A program made the position numbers and the translations under genes. Under the pieces are notes generated by a model. The model ran no database searches. It was not told where the DNA came from and was given only the letters and a program-made list of their open reading frames with translations. A DNA stretch of 64,000 nucleotides from Lewinellaceae bacterium (GTDB lineage Bacteria > Bacteroidota > Bacteroidia > Chitinophagales > Saprospiraceae), in contig JACJYG010000004.1 of assembly GCA_020636215.1 (NCBI GenBank), positions 1,426,001-1,490,000 on the forward strand, given 5' to 3'. Below, piece after piece: positions 25,332 to 34,327 of the stretch (within the stretch, counting starts at the first letter, position 1; each line of letters begins with the position of its first letter).

Positions 25332-25790
25332 TTAGGCAATCTCGATTGTACGGGCTGGCTTCTCTTTCGCTTCTTCTTTCTTGGGCAGTGTCACAGACAA
25401 AATGCCATTGGTGTACGCTCCAGCGATGCCATTGGTGTCGATCGTTTCCGGAAGGCGGAAAGCGCGCTTGAAGGAATGGAACCCGAAATCTCTGCGCTTA
25501 TAGATTTCCCCTTCTTCTTTCTTGAACTCCTTATTGACTTCGATGTTCAAAACATTCTTATCCACGCTGATCTGGAAATCCAATTTATCCAGGCCCGGGG
25601 CAGCCAGTTCAAGGCGGAAGCCTTCGCTGGTTTCAATCACATTCACGGCCGGCCGGCTATTGGCAACAACGGCCGCGCTGCGCACTGCGGGGGCCGGAGA
25701 ATCCGTGTGGAAAAACTCATCGAAGATGCGGTCGAAATCATTGAAAACGCTAAGGTTTTTGTTTACAGGTTTTACTTTTAACACTGTCAT
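25332..25790 (-). CDS. Hsp20/alpha-crystallin small heat shock protein (copy 2)
   Basis: A 152-residue small heat shock protein with alpha-crystallin domain about residues 45-145: PAVNVIETSEGFRLELAAPGLDK, NVLNIEVNKEFKKEEGE, YTNGILSVTLPKKEE, and a terminal TIEIA tail. It is a paralogue of the 24645-25082 gene. Its TAA stop forms part of the TTA target site of the adjoining MITE, so the element inserted exactly at the end of this gene without changing the protein. Confidence 0.95.
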   Translation of the reverse strand: MTVLKVKPVNKNLSVFNDFDRIFDEFFHTDSPAPAVRSAAVVANSRPAVNVIETSEGFRLELAAPGLDKLDFQISVDKNVLNIEVNKEFKKEEGEIYKRRDFGFHSFKRAFRLPETIDTNGIAGAYTNGILSVTLPKKEEAKEKPARTIEIA

Positions 25791-26006
25791 GGCTGTATAA
25801 TTTTGCTTTAGTTTTTTAATGAATTTTCACTTCTACTAATGCAATTCCTGTTCCAGCGCTGAAATCGGGTAAAAATGGCGGGAGAGAGAAGAAGAGGATG
25901 TGTCAAAATGACACAAATCACGTTCTGTTGCTGACAAAATGGCAAAATAAATTAAAGTCAGTCGCCTAATGTTTAACTTGCTTCCTCGAAAAAAGACACC
26001 GAAAAT

Positions 26007-26774
26007 ATGTTCCAAGCAGGCATCTTTAAAGGCAAAACAGCGCTGGTCACAGGGGGTGGCAGCGGCATTGGGTATGAGATCGCACGGCAATTGCTTCAAT
26101 ACGGCGCCGAGTTATACATCAGTTCGCGTAAGCCGGAGCGGCTGGAAGTGGCGGCGGAAAAATTGCGGGAGTACGGCCCCTGTCATACCTTTCCCCTCGA
26201 CATTCGGGAAGTGGAGCAGGTAGAAGCCCTGGCCGCCCACATCAAAGCGGAAAGCGGAGAACTTCACTTATTGGTCAATAATGCCGGCGGGCAGTTCCCT
26301 TCTCCGGCAGAAGACATTAGCCCCAAAGGTTGGCAGGCCGTTATCAACACCAATCTGAATGGCACCTGGTATATGGCCCAAACCATGGCTAAGCACTTTT
26401 TCCTGCCGCAGCAGTCGGGTTGCATTATTAATATTATCGTCGATCACTACCGGGGAATGCCCGGTATGGCCCATACCGCCGCCGCCCGCGCCGGAGTGGA
26501 TAACCTCACCAAGTCGCTGGCCGTGGAATGGGCTAATCGAAAGGTACGCATCAATAGCGTGGCGCCCGGCATCATCCAATCTTCCGGCCTGGAACATTAC
26601 CCGCCGGAACTGGTGGCGCAGGTGGCCAAAACCATTCCGATGAAACGCCTCGGCACCACAGCGGAAGTAGCCGAAGCGGTGCTGTTCATGGCCTTATCTG
26701 AATATATTACCGGAGAAACGCTTTACATCGACGGCGGTTCCCGCCTTTGGGGAGATGTCTGGGAGATTGCCTGA
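26007..26774 (+). CDS. PECR-like SDR, probable trans-2-enoyl-CoA/2,4-dienoyl-CoA reductase
   Basis: A 255-residue SDR with TGGGSGIGYEIA at the N terminus, SSRKPERL (NADP-type Arg), NNAGGQFPSPAE, and an active region that lacks the classical Tyr-x3-Lys. Instead it reads HTAAARAGVDNLTKSLAVEWA, the pattern of peroxisomal trans-2-enoyl-CoA reductase and related dienoyl-CoA reductases. It therefore probably reduces an unsaturated acyl-CoA with NADPH. The ending GETLYIDGGSRLWG is also typical. It is transcribed away from the Hsp20 genes and alone. Confidence 0.88.
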   Translation: MFQAGIFKGKTALVTGGGSGIGYEIARQLLQYGAELYISSRKPERLEVAAEKLREYGPCHTFPLDIREVEQVEALAAHIKAESGELHLLVNNAGGQFPSPAEDISPKGWQAVINTNLNGTWYMAQTMAKHFFLPQQSGCIINIIVDHYRGMPGMAHTAAARAGVDNLTKSLAVEWANRKVRINSVAPGIIQSSGLEHYPPELVAQVAKTIPMKRLGTTAEVAEAVLFMALSEYITGETLYIDGGSRLWGDVWEIA

Positions 26775-26816
26775 GGGAGGCTGTGAAGAATGGCTGCTTT
26801 CCGCCTAGCCATTTTA

Positions 26817-27152
26817 TTAACTGTTCTTTTCCAGGCATTGCACAAAACGCACGCTGGTATTAGCGGATACTTTAATCTGCTCTTCCAGGCTATCCACCTG
26901 GCGGTTATCGATGAGGAGGATAAAACCGTGCTCCCGGAAAGCACCCAATGCGATGTGGGCGCCGGCCCTTTGCTGATAAAAAAGTGCCTCTTTCACGCCT
27001 TCAGTATTTTCCCCATGGAAATCCTTTGCTTCCTGTTCAATGCGCAGGCGGAGCAGTTCTTCTACCGTGATACTATCGTGTTCCAACCATAGGCAAACCT
27101 GGTTGAGCACGGCGCCGTCAGCTGTTTCATCATGGATCATTAGGGGTGTCAT
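26817..27152 (-). CDS. hypothetical protein, 111 residues
   Basis: I do not recognise a family. The sequence is a plausible small cytoplasmic protein: acidic, no signal or membrane segment, with a helical middle (VEELLRLRIEQEAKDFHGEN), then GAHIALGAFREHGFILLIDNRQVDSL. The ATG at 27152 is taken rather than a TTG two codons upstream. It is convergent with the PECR-like gene (42 bp apart). The second MITE copy sits about 45 bp upstream of its start, where it may affect or even supply its promoter. Confidence 0.6.
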   Translation of the reverse strand: MTPLMIHDETADGAVLNQVCLWLEHDSITVEELLRLRIEQEAKDFHGENTEGVKEALFYQQRAGAHIALGAFREHGFILLIDNRQVDSLEEQIKVSANTSVRFVQCLEKNS

Positions 27153-27197
27153 GCGCAAGTTGATTATAAATTGTCAACAAAATAGTGAATTTTCTGA

Positions 27198-27358
27198 GAA
27201 GCTGTTTGGATTTGGTTTTTAGAATTTATTAAAGGCTATTTTTTCGTCAATCAAGGCTCTTTTTGAGCCTCGTACCCATAGGTACAGGGCGAAAAAAAGC
27301 CGCAGAGTGCCGGAAAAAGAGGCATAATAAAACTGAAGGACTAAATTCAAACAGCTTC
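27198..27358. mobile_element. 161-bp MITE, copy 2 (TGA target duplication)
   Basis: Nearly identical to copy 1 at 25170-25330 with only a handful of base differences over the same 161 bp. It is flanked by TGA on both sides (27195-27197 and 27359-27361), an exact 3-bp target duplication. The end sequence GAAGCTGTTTG and TNA target fit the IS5 family, IS1031/IS427-like groups (family knowledge; no transposase here to confirm). Confidence 0.9.
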
Positions 27359-27462
27359 TGAGATTTGGCAATTATTTTACGGCCTGCTTTTTACTAACAA
27401 TTCTCAAATTTGGCAGCTTTTTGTCCCCTTGAAGGCTTCTCTTTTCCCTAACCTGAAACCTG

Positions 27463-27713
27463 CCCCTCCTCCCCCGACAACTGTTGGGCTCAGCCGGGTA
27501 AAAAACCCAGAAACCCAGAAACCAGCCCGTCCTCTCCCGACAACTTTCAGGATCAGCCGGGTAAAAAAACCAGAAACCCAGAAACCAGCCCGTCCTCCCC
27601 CGATAACTGTCAGGCTCAGCCGGGTAAAAAACCCAGAAACCCAGAAACCAGCCCGTCCTCCCCCGATAACTGTCAGGCTCAGCCGGGTAAAAAAACCTGC
27701 CCGTCCCCCAACA
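27463..27713. repeat. 63-bp tandem repeat array
   Basis: About four units with a 63-bp period, each containing CCAGCCCGTCCTC.CCCGA and CAGCCGGGTAAAAAA.CC. The period is a multiple of three, so the array translates as a repeated KPARPPPTTxRxSRVKxPETQ peptide, but no start, composition or context supports a gene. The unit recurs alone at 8-70. Confidence 0.85.
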
Positions 27714-27734
27714 ACCAACCGGGGTAGTGAAAAG

Positions 27735-29261
27735 CTATACCATATTTCCCAGGAAATCCAGGATTTCATCCACGTACTGCCGGTGATTGGCCAGGCGGGG
27801 CACTTTATTCTGGCCGCCGAATTTACCTCGGGCGCGCATCCATTTCAGAAAGGTGCCGGGAGGTACTGCGTGCAGGCGCAGTTGTTCTAGGGCGATACTC
27901 TTGGAGCGTTTGGCTTCGTAATCAGAATTGGCCTTTTGAAGATTGAGGTCCAGCAGGCGGTTGAATTCCCTGATATCGGGAGGAGGTTGTTCAAATTCGA
28001 CCAGCCATTCGTGGCCGCCTTTACCGGAACCCTGGAAATAGACTGGCGCCACCGTATATTCTGAAACAATGGCGTGGGTTTGCATGCAGGTGGTTGCCAG
28101 TGCATGGTCTGTATTTTCAACGATGACCTCTTCCCCGAATGCATTGACAAATTGCTTCGTGCGGCCGGTCACCTTAATGCGGTAGGGAGCGGTAGAGACG
28201 AAGGTCACGGTATCTCCCGGCGTGTATCGCCAAAGGCCTGAATTAGTAGAAATGACGAGGGCATAGTTCTTACCCTTTTCAACCTCCGACAATGGGATCG
28301 CCTGGGGATTTTCCTTTTCCCATTCATCCATGGGTAGAAATTCGTAATAGATGCCATTGTTCAGCAATAGCAGCATGCCTTCTTCAGAAAAATCATCCTG
28401 AGCAGCAAAGTATCCCTCCGAGGCATTATAAATTTCCTGATAACTGATGGAATCGGAAGGGAAGAACGCCTCAAACTGCTTTCGATAGGGTGTAAAGCTG
28501 ACCCCTCCGTGAATGTAGGCCTGGAAATGGGGCCAAACCTCCAGCATATTATCCTTGCCGGTAATTTCCAGGATGCGCCGAAAAAGCACCACGGTCCAGG
28601 TCGGTACGCCACCAATCATAACAATATTTGGCTCGTTGGCGCCGCTTTGGGCCAGGCGCTCCAGTTTTTCCTCCCAATCGGATAACAGCGCGGTTTCGAA
28701 ATCGGGGGTAAAAAAAGGCCGCGCAACCAGAGGCATGCGCTCGATCATGATAGCGGAAACATCGCCGACTGTCGTCCGGGGGTAGGCTTCATATGGATAC
28801 AGGCTGCCGCCCATGATCATGCTTTTGCATTCAAACTGCCGGGCATCGGGACGGTTATGATAAAACAGGGTCATCGTATCCCAGGTGCCTCGGATGTGGC
28901 ATTGCTTGAGGTTCTGGTTGGTTACGGGAATAAACTTACTGCGGCTGCTGGTGGTGCCTGCCGACTTGGAGAACCAGCGTACCTGTCCACTCCACAGGAC
29001 ATCCTTCTCCCCCATCATCATCCGGTCGATGTAAGGCTTCAGGCTGTCATACTCCTGAATAGGGACTTGTCGGGCAAAATCTTCAGGGGTCTTGATCGAG
29101 CGGTAGTGGTGTTTCCTGCCCCATTCGGTATGCTTGGTCGCCGCCAGTAACTGGCGTAATAAAGCCCGCTGTACCTCATGAGGATGGTCCATGTAGCGCC
29201 GCATATCCTCATACCGGAACCCATAGTACCATTTGAATGCCTTATTGATCCATTTCCGCAT
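27735..29261 (-). CDS. GH3 auxin-responsive promoter family protein (acyl-acid-amido synthetase fold)
   Basis: A 508-residue protein of the GH3 family, an ANL adenylating-enzyme branch. Visible blocks are the ATP-binding loop FSKSAGTTSSRSKFIPVT, VPTWTVVLFRR, YNASEGYFAAQDD, YYEFLPMDEW and GLWRYTPGDTVTFV. Plant GH3 enzymes conjugate amino acids to carboxylic acids. The role of the common Bacteroidota homologues is not known. An in-frame GTG at 29294 would add 11 residues, and I prefer the ATG at 29261. The gene stands alone, ending next to the 63-bp array. Confidence 0.9.
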   Translation of the reverse strand: MRKWINKAFKWYYGFRYEDMRRYMDHPHEVQRALLRQLLAATKHTEWGRKHHYRSIKTPEDFARQVPIQEYDSLKPYIDRMMMGEKDVLWSGQVRWFSKSAGTTSSRSKFIPVTNQNLKQCHIRGTWDTMTLFYHNRPDARQFECKSMIMGGSLYPYEAYPRTTVGDVSAIMIERMPLVARPFFTPDFETALLSDWEEKLERLAQSGANEPNIVMIGGVPTWTVVLFRRILEITGKDNMLEVWPHFQAYIHGGVSFTPYRKQFEAFFPSDSISYQEIYNASEGYFAAQDDFSEEGMLLLLNNGIYYEFLPMDEWEKENPQAIPLSEVEKGKNYALVISTNSGLWRYTPGDTVTFVSTAPYRIKVTGRTKQFVNAFGEEVIVENTDHALATTCMQTHAIVSEYTVAPVYFQGSGKGGHEWLVEFEQPPPDIREFNRLLDLNLQKANSDYEAKRSKSIALEQLRLHAVPPGTFLKWMRARGKFGGQNKVPRLANHRQYVDEILDFLGNMV

Positions 29262-29387
29262 AAGTTTCTCCAGGCGATTGATGATGAGCAACACGCTCTA
29301 ATTCAAATATAATAAGATTTTTTGTGGGCATTGGATTTCGCCTCGCAGGTATGACGGAAATTAAAAGGGATGGCGCTGCTAGTCTTA

Positions 29388-32264
29388 CTATGCCAATTCC
29401 AGCTTCAGGTACTGGCCGGTATAGCTTTCTGGTATTTTAGCTATCTCCTCCGGTGTGCCGGTGCAAAGCACCGTCCCCCCCCGGTGGCCGCCTTCGGGGC
29501 CCATGTCAATGATGTGGTCGGCTACTTTGATGACATCCATATTGTGTTCGATGACGATGACGGTGTTGCCCTTTTCCACCAGCTTGTTCAGCACGCGAAG
29601 CAGGTGGCGGATGTCCTCGAAGTGCAGGCCGGTGGTGGGCTCGTCCAGGATATATAGCGTATTTCCGGTGTCGCGCTTGGACAATTCTTCAGACAGTTTA
29701 ACGCGCTGTGCTTCGCCGCCGGACAGGGTAGTGGCCTGCTGGCCCAGGGTGATGTAACCCAGGCCAACTTCGTTTAAGGTTCTAAGTTTGCGATAAATGT
29801 TGGGAATGGGCTGGAAAAATTCTACGGCTTCTTCCACGGTCATATCCAGCACATCGTTGATGGATTTGCCTTTATAAAGCACTTCAAGCGTTTCCCGGTT
29901 ATAACGCCGGCCCTGGCAGGTTTCGCAATGCACATGCACATCGGGCAGGAAGTTCATTTCAATAACGCGCATGCCGGAGCCCTGGCAGGTTTCGCAGCGG
30001 CCTCCTTTGACGTTGAAGGAAAAACGCCCGGGTTTGTATCCCCTGATCTTGGCTTCCGGTAGTTCGGAGAATATTTTCCGAATATCAGTAAAAACGCCCG
30101 TGTAAGTTGCCGGGTTGGAACGCGGTGTGCGCCCGATCGGCGATTGGTCTATCTCGATGACCTTATCGGTATACTCCAGCCCTTTGACTTCAGAATAGGG
30201 CATAGGGTTTTTGAGGCTCTTGTAGAAATGCTGGCGGAGGATGGGGTAGAGCGTCTCGTTGATGAGGGTGGATTTCCCACTGCCTGACACACCAGTGATG
30301 CAGCAAAATGTTCCCAGGGGAATGCGGGCCGATACGCTCTTGAGGTTGTTGCCTGTTGCACCGGAGAGTTCCAGGAAATGCCCGCTGCCCTGGCGGCGTT
30401 TTTCCGGAATTTCTATCCGGCGTTTGTTGCTCAGGTATTCTGAGGTAAGGGTATGTGCGTTGATAAAATCAGCAGGCGCTCCTTCTGCTACCAGTTCGCC
30501 GCCATGTTTGCCTGCTCCTGGCCCCAGGTCAATGACGTAATCGGAGGCCAGCATAATATCCTTATCGTGTTCAACGACCAACACCGTATTGCCGATGTCC
30601 GACAATTCCCGCAGGGCCTCGATCAGCTTGTGATTATCGCGTTGATGCAGGCCGATGCTGGGCTCATCCAGGATGTAGGTGATGCCGGTGAGTTGAGACC
30701 CGATCTGGGTGGCCAGGCGGATACGCTGGGATTCTCCGCCGGAAAGGGTTCGGGCGGGGCGATTGAGCGTCAGGTAGTCAAGGCCTACGTGCAACAGAAA
30801 GCCCAGGCGCAGACGGATCTCCTTCAGGATATCCCTGGCAATGAGTTGCTGGCGGCCGGTCAAATGGCCATCCACTTCCTGCATCCAGTCGGCCAATTGA
30901 CTAAGGTCCATTTCCGATAGTTCTCCAATGTGTTTTTCGTTCACCTTGAAATGCAGGGACTCCTTTTTCAGGCGGTATCCGTTGCATTCCGAGCAGGTGT
31001 CGATGGTCATAAATTCCTCAGCCCATCGACGGATCTTTTCCGAGCTGGTGTCTTCATACCAGCGCTGAAGCATATTGAACAAGCCATCGTAGGCCAGATT
31101 GTAGGAATAATCACTTTGGCTACCGGCGGTTACCTTGGTGGCTTCGTCGCCACCATACAGAATGGCGTTCAAAGCTTTCTCGGGTAGGTCTTTCACCGGA
31201 GTTGAAAAGGTGAATTTGTATTTTTTAGCGATGGCCCGCAGTTGGCGGAAGGTCATGTTGTCGCGAACTTCTCCCAGCGGTGCAATCCCGGCCTCATTGA
31301 TGCTTTTGGAGTCGTCGGGGATCACCTTTCCCAAATCAACCTGGTTGATCTGGCCCAGGCCGTTGCATTGAGGGCAGGCGCCATAAGGAGAGTTGAAGGA
31401 AAAGGAGTTGGGCGAGGGTTCTTCATAAGAGAGCCCGGATTCCGGGTCCATGAGGTGTTTGCTGAATGCGCGTAGTTCATTGGTGTCGTCATCCAGGATA
31501 AATACGAGTCCATTACCCATTTTCAGAGCGGTCTGCAGGGATTCATTTAGCCGGGCGGCTCGTTCGCCGGACACTTTAATTCGGTCGATGACTACCTCGA
31601 TATCGTGTACTTTATAGCGGTCAAGCTTCAGGCCCGATTCGATGTCCTGTACTGTTCCATCGACGCGAACTTTAGTGTATCCCTGTTTGCGGATCTGTTC
31701 GAATAGTTCGCGGTAATGCCCTTTGCGGCCGCGCACGAGGGGCGCCAGCAGCAATATCTTGTGCCCTTCGAATTGTTCCATGATGCTCTCGCGCATCTGC
31801 TCCTCTGTGTAGCGCACCATGCGCTGGCCGGTTTCGTACGAGTAGGCTTCGCCGATGCGCGCCACGAGCAGGCGCAGAAAGTCATACACTTCCGTGATGG
31901 TGCCCACCGTGGAGCGGGGGTTGCGCCCGGTGGTTTTCTGCTCTATGGAAATGACCGGACTCAGCCCATTGATTTTTTCCACATCTGGCCGCTCCATTTC
32001 GCCAATAAATTGCCGGGCATAAGCAGTGAAGGTCTCCATATAGCGCCGCTGCCCTTCCGCATAGATGGTGTCGAAGGCCAGAGAAGATTTTCCACTGCCA
32101 CTAATTCCGGTAATGACCACGAGCTTGTTGCGGGGAATGCGCAGGTCAATATCCTTCAGGTTGTGTTCCCGGGCGCCGATAATTTCGATATAATCATTCT
32201 CCCCGATATGCTCGTAGCTGCTGATACCGTTACTTTTGTTATTTGCCATAGCTTTTTTTCCCAT
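29388..32264 (-). CDS. uvrA: excinuclease ABC subunit A
   Basis: A 958-residue damage-recognition ATPase of nucleotide excision repair. It has two ABC modules: the first Walker A is GISGSGKSSLAFDT near residue 50 and the second GVSGSGKSTLINET. Two ABC signatures (LSGGESQRIRLA and LSGGEAQRVKLS), LDEPSIGLHQRDN and LDEPTTGLHFED are present, as are Zn-binding clusters CPQCNGLG, CSECNGYR and CETCQGSG..CETCQGRRYN. The ATG at 32264 is chosen; another lies five codons downstream. A good promoter is about 50 bp upstream. Confidence 0.98.
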   Translation of the reverse strand: MGKKAMANNKSNGISSYEHIGENDYIEIIGAREHNLKDIDLRIPRNKLVVITGISGSGKSSLAFDTIYAEGQRRYMETFTAYARQFIGEMERPDVEKINGLSPVISIEQKTTGRNPRSTVGTITEVYDFLRLLVARIGEAYSYETGQRMVRYTEEQMRESIMEQFEGHKILLLAPLVRGRKGHYRELFEQIRKQGYTKVRVDGTVQDIESGLKLDRYKVHDIEVVIDRIKVSGERAARLNESLQTALKMGNGLVFILDDDTNELRAFSKHLMDPESGLSYEEPSPNSFSFNSPYGACPQCNGLGQINQVDLGKVIPDDSKSINEAGIAPLGEVRDNMTFRQLRAIAKKYKFTFSTPVKDLPEKALNAILYGGDEATKVTAGSQSDYSYNLAYDGLFNMLQRWYEDTSSEKIRRWAEEFMTIDTCSECNGYRLKKESLHFKVNEKHIGELSEMDLSQLADWMQEVDGHLTGRQQLIARDILKEIRLRLGFLLHVGLDYLTLNRPARTLSGGESQRIRLATQIGSQLTGITYILDEPSIGLHQRDNHKLIEALRELSDIGNTVLVVEHDKDIMLASDYVIDLGPGAGKHGGELVAEGAPADFINAHTLTSEYLSNKRRIEIPEKRRQGSGHFLELSGATGNNLKSVSARIPLGTFCCITGVSGSGKSTLINETLYPILRQHFYKSLKNPMPYSEVKGLEYTDKVIEIDQSPIGRTPRSNPATYTGVFTDIRKIFSELPEAKIRGYKPGRFSFNVKGGRCETCQGSGMRVIEMNFLPDVHVHCETCQGRRYNRETLEVLYKGKSINDVLDMTVEEAVEFFQPIPNIYRKLRTLNEVGLGYITLGQQATTLSGGEAQRVKLSEELSKRDTGNTLYILDEPTTGLHFEDIRHLLRVLNKLVEKGNTVIVIEHNMDVIKVADHIIDMGPEGGHRGGTVLCTGTPEEIAKIPESYTGQYLKLELA

Positions 32265-32310
32265 CACAGTTCTAATAACCCCCGAAGGTGGGCTAGTGTT
32301 GAGCAAGGTG

Positions 32311-32341
32311 CAAAGTTAACCCTCCGGGTTCGCTTGGGCAA
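32311..32341 (-). promoter_or_regulatory. uvrA promoter
   Basis: Minus strand: TTG (32341-32339), 20-bp spacer, TAACTTTG (32318-32311), both elements matching the Bacteroidota consensus. The leader to the start codon would be about 40 nt. Confidence 0.6.
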
Positions 32342-32440
32342 GCCCGGGAGGACATCGGAAATAGGAAGTCTGAAAAACGCCAAAAGAAGGCTGCAGCCCA
32401 CTTCCAACTTCCCGTCTTGGTTTTTTTGTGATCCACGTCA

Positions 32441-32471
32441 TTTATCTATTCAAAGGAAGGCATTAGCTTTG
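32441..32471 (+). promoter_or_regulatory. promoter of the small membrane-protein gene
   Basis: TTTA (32441-32444), exactly 19 bp, then TAGCTTTG (32464-32471), a full -7 match. The ATG at 32490 follows 18 bp later. This supports the reality of the short gene. Confidence 0.6.
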
Positions 32472-32489
32472 CCGTAAAAAAGAAAGCAT

Positions 32490-32663
32490 ATGAACGCCAG
32501 AAATATTTTCTTTTCGATCCTGCTGACGGGTGCAGGTATTTATTTCTTTTTAAAATACCTGCCCACTCTTAACGACTTGGCCAATAAAGGGTTTTCACTT
32601 TTCTTCGTTTTGATCCTGTTACTCGGCCTGGGCTATATGATATTCCGGGTGTTGAGAGATTAA
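32490..32663 (+). CDS. small two-helix membrane protein, 57 residues
   Basis: A short gene not obvious by length alone. It encodes MNARNIFFSILLTGAGIYFF, a short polar loop (PTLNDLANKG), a second hydrophobic helix (FSLFFVLILLLGLGYMIF) and a basic tail RVLRD. The positive ends and Arg/Lys placement predict a helical hairpin. Support comes from a consensus promoter at 32441-32471 and ordinary codon use. It lies alone between uvrA and the Nudix gene. Function unknown. Confidence 0.7.
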   Translation: MNARNIFFSILLTGAGIYFFLKYLPTLNDLANKGFSLFFVLILLLGLGYMIFRVLRD

Positions 32664-32731
32664 ACCCATCGGGTATTATTGGCATACTCCGACTTTAAAA
32701 AAGAGCCTAAACCTTCCTAAACTGCTCAGAA

Positions 32732-33376
32732 CTATCTGCCCCCCTTTCCATTTTCGTTCACAGCCTCCAGCAGTTCATTGAGCATCATGGCTGTAGCTCC
32801 CCATACCACTTTACCGAATACATTGAAAAAAGGCACCTTCTTCAGTGTGATATTGTCTGAAATCTGTAAATCAGTTTCTTGCCGGGTATCCTGCCTTAAA
32901 AATAGTTCGAAAGGAGGTTCCAAAATGGCCCGAACTTCTTCGGCTTGCGGCCGGAAGCGAGGCGTATTGGTAGTAAGCCCCACATAGGGTTTGACGAGGA
33001 AGTTGCTAACGGGTATATAGAGTTCGGTCAATTCTCCGATCAGTTCAATTTTTTCGGGGTCAATACCCACTTCTTCCTCGGCTTCCCGCAGGGCAGTGAT
33101 AGCCAGCGTACCATCCGTTTCTTCATATTTTCCGCCGGGAAAACTGATCTGTCCGCCGTGGCGGTCTGCCGGATGGCTGGAAGCCCTTTCAATCAGGACG
33201 ATGTGCCAGGTGGCGCCTTTGGGGTAGAAAAGGGCCAGCACCCCAGCTTGCCGGGCGGTTGGGGGAGGCGGCTCATAGCGCCGTCGAACGACATGGGCCA
33301 TTTTGTATTGCGCCTCGATGCCGGGAAGTGGCGCCTGCAGTTTTTCCTTTAGCCGATCGATGAAATTCCTATTCAT
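32732..33376 (-). CDS. Nudix hydrolase, probable CoA pyrophosphatase
   Basis: A 214-residue hydrolase. The Nudix box GGKYEETDGTLAITALREAEEEVGI supplies the metal-binding G-x5-E-x7-REAEEEVGI residues. The preceding ERASSHPADRHGGQISFPGG is the signature of the CoA/acyl-CoA pyrophosphatase branch (NudL/YeaB). It probably cleaves CoA to phosphopantetheine and 3',5'-ADP. Transcribed toward uvrA; the small membrane gene lies between on the other strand. Confidence 0.9.
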   Translation of the reverse strand: MNRNFIDRLKEKLQAPLPGIEAQYKMAHVVRRRYEPPPPTARQAGVLALFYPKGATWHIVLIERASSHPADRHGGQISFPGGKYEETDGTLAITALREAEEEVGIDPEKIELIGELTELYIPVSNFLVKPYVGLTTNTPRFRPQAEEVRAILEPPFELFLRQDTRQETDLQISDNITLKKVPFFNVFGKVVWGATAMMLNELLEAVNENGKGGR

Positions 33377-33475
33377 ACCATTTAGCGTAACATTTGGACA
33401 AAAGATTAGTTGGCCTGAAATCCATTAGAGCGCATCTGGAGGATGGGGTTTGAGGCAAACATCACTAAAACGCGC

Positions 33476-33512
33476 AAGCCCCGGTTGGCTTGTGGAGGAG
33501 CAACCGGGGCTT
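33476..33512. terminator. terminator downstream of hemD
   Basis: Perfect 12-bp stem AAGCCCCGGTTG/CAACCGGGGCTT with a 13-nt loop, about 40 bp past the hemD stop codon on the minus strand. Confidence 0.75.
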
Positions 33513-33550
33513 ACTTTTTAAAGCTTCCCGATGAGGCCGGGAAGCCCCAT

Positions 33551-34327
33551 CTATTCTTTGTTCGACATTTGCAGGTATTTTTCCAGGGCCATAGTCATAG
33601 AAGGCGCTTCCGGCGCCGGCGCCTTGATATTGATCGTCAGGCCCCGTTCTTCCACCGCTTTGCTGGTGCTGTTGCCAAACACGGCAATCCGGGTTTCGTT
33701 CTGCTTGAAATCCGGGAAGTTTTCGTACAAGGACGTAATACCGAGCGGGCTGAAAAAAACCAGTACATCGTAAGTGACGTCACTGAGGTCGGAAAGGTCG
33801 CTGCTGACCGTCATGTACATCATGGCGTCCTGCCAGGTTACGCCACTGGATTCCAGGAATTCGGAAACCTCCTTGGCGCCAAGGTTGGAACAGGGCAGCA
33901 GGAATTTTTCGTTCTTGTGTTTTTTCAGGGAAGGGGCCAGGTCCTGGATGGTGCGTTTCCCGATAAATACCTTGCGCTTGCGATAGATGATGAACTTTTG
34001 CAAATAATTGGCAATCGCTTCCGTCAGGCAGAAGTATTTTGTATCCTGCGACATCTTGATCCGAAGTTCTTCGCACATGCGGAAGAAGTGGTCAACGGCG
34101 TTTTTGCTCGTAAGGATAACCGCCGTGTATTCCTCCGGCCGAATACGGCTCCTTCGAAATTCTTTGGCGGACACCCCTTCTACGTGGATGAAAGGCCGCC
34201 AATCGATCTGAAGGCCGTATTTTTTCTCCAGTTCATAGTAGGGCGATCTTTCTGGCTTAGGCTGGGAGACCAGTATAGTCTTCACCGGCTTGTAAGCTTC
34301 TTGCTTCACTTTTCCGTTTACTGCCAT
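33551..34327 (-). CDS. hemD: uroporphyrinogen-III synthase
   Basis: A 258-residue cytoplasmic enzyme that closes hydroxymethylbilane to uroporphyrinogen III in haem and corrin synthesis. HemD is poorly conserved. The evidence is the two-lobe pattern with KTILVSQPKPE at the start of lobe one, VILTSKNAVDHFF, the lobe-two segment VLVFFSPLGITSLYENF, and IAVFGNSTSKAVEERGL. The neighbouring DUF4271 gene is the usual partner in Bacteroidota. In this window haem feeds cytochrome c, and corrin would feed the B12 radical SAM proteins. Confidence 0.85.
   Translation of the reverse strand: MAVNGKVKQEAYKPVKTILVSQPKPERSPYYELEKKYGLQIDWRPFIHVEGVSAKEFRRSRIRPEEYTAVILTSKNAVDHFFRMCEELRIKMSQDTKYFCLTEAIANYLQKFIIYRKRKVFIGKRTIQDLAPSLKKHKNEKFLLPCSNLGAKEVSEFLESSGVTWQDAMMYMTVSSDLSDLSDVTYDVLVFFSPLGITSLYENFPDFKQNETRIAVFGNSTSKAVEERGLTINIKAPAPEAPSMTMALEKYLQMSNKE

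Noticed and set aside
27463..27713. CRISPR array
   Set aside because: Units are contiguous 63-mers without unique spacers, and there are no cas genes nearby.
27429..27890. Apparent repeat protein (KPARPPP..SRVKxPETQ units)
   Set aside because: The 63-bp array is non-coding repeat DNA with a period divisible by three. It runs into the antisense of the GH3 gene and the same unit occurs alone at 8-70 without an ORF.
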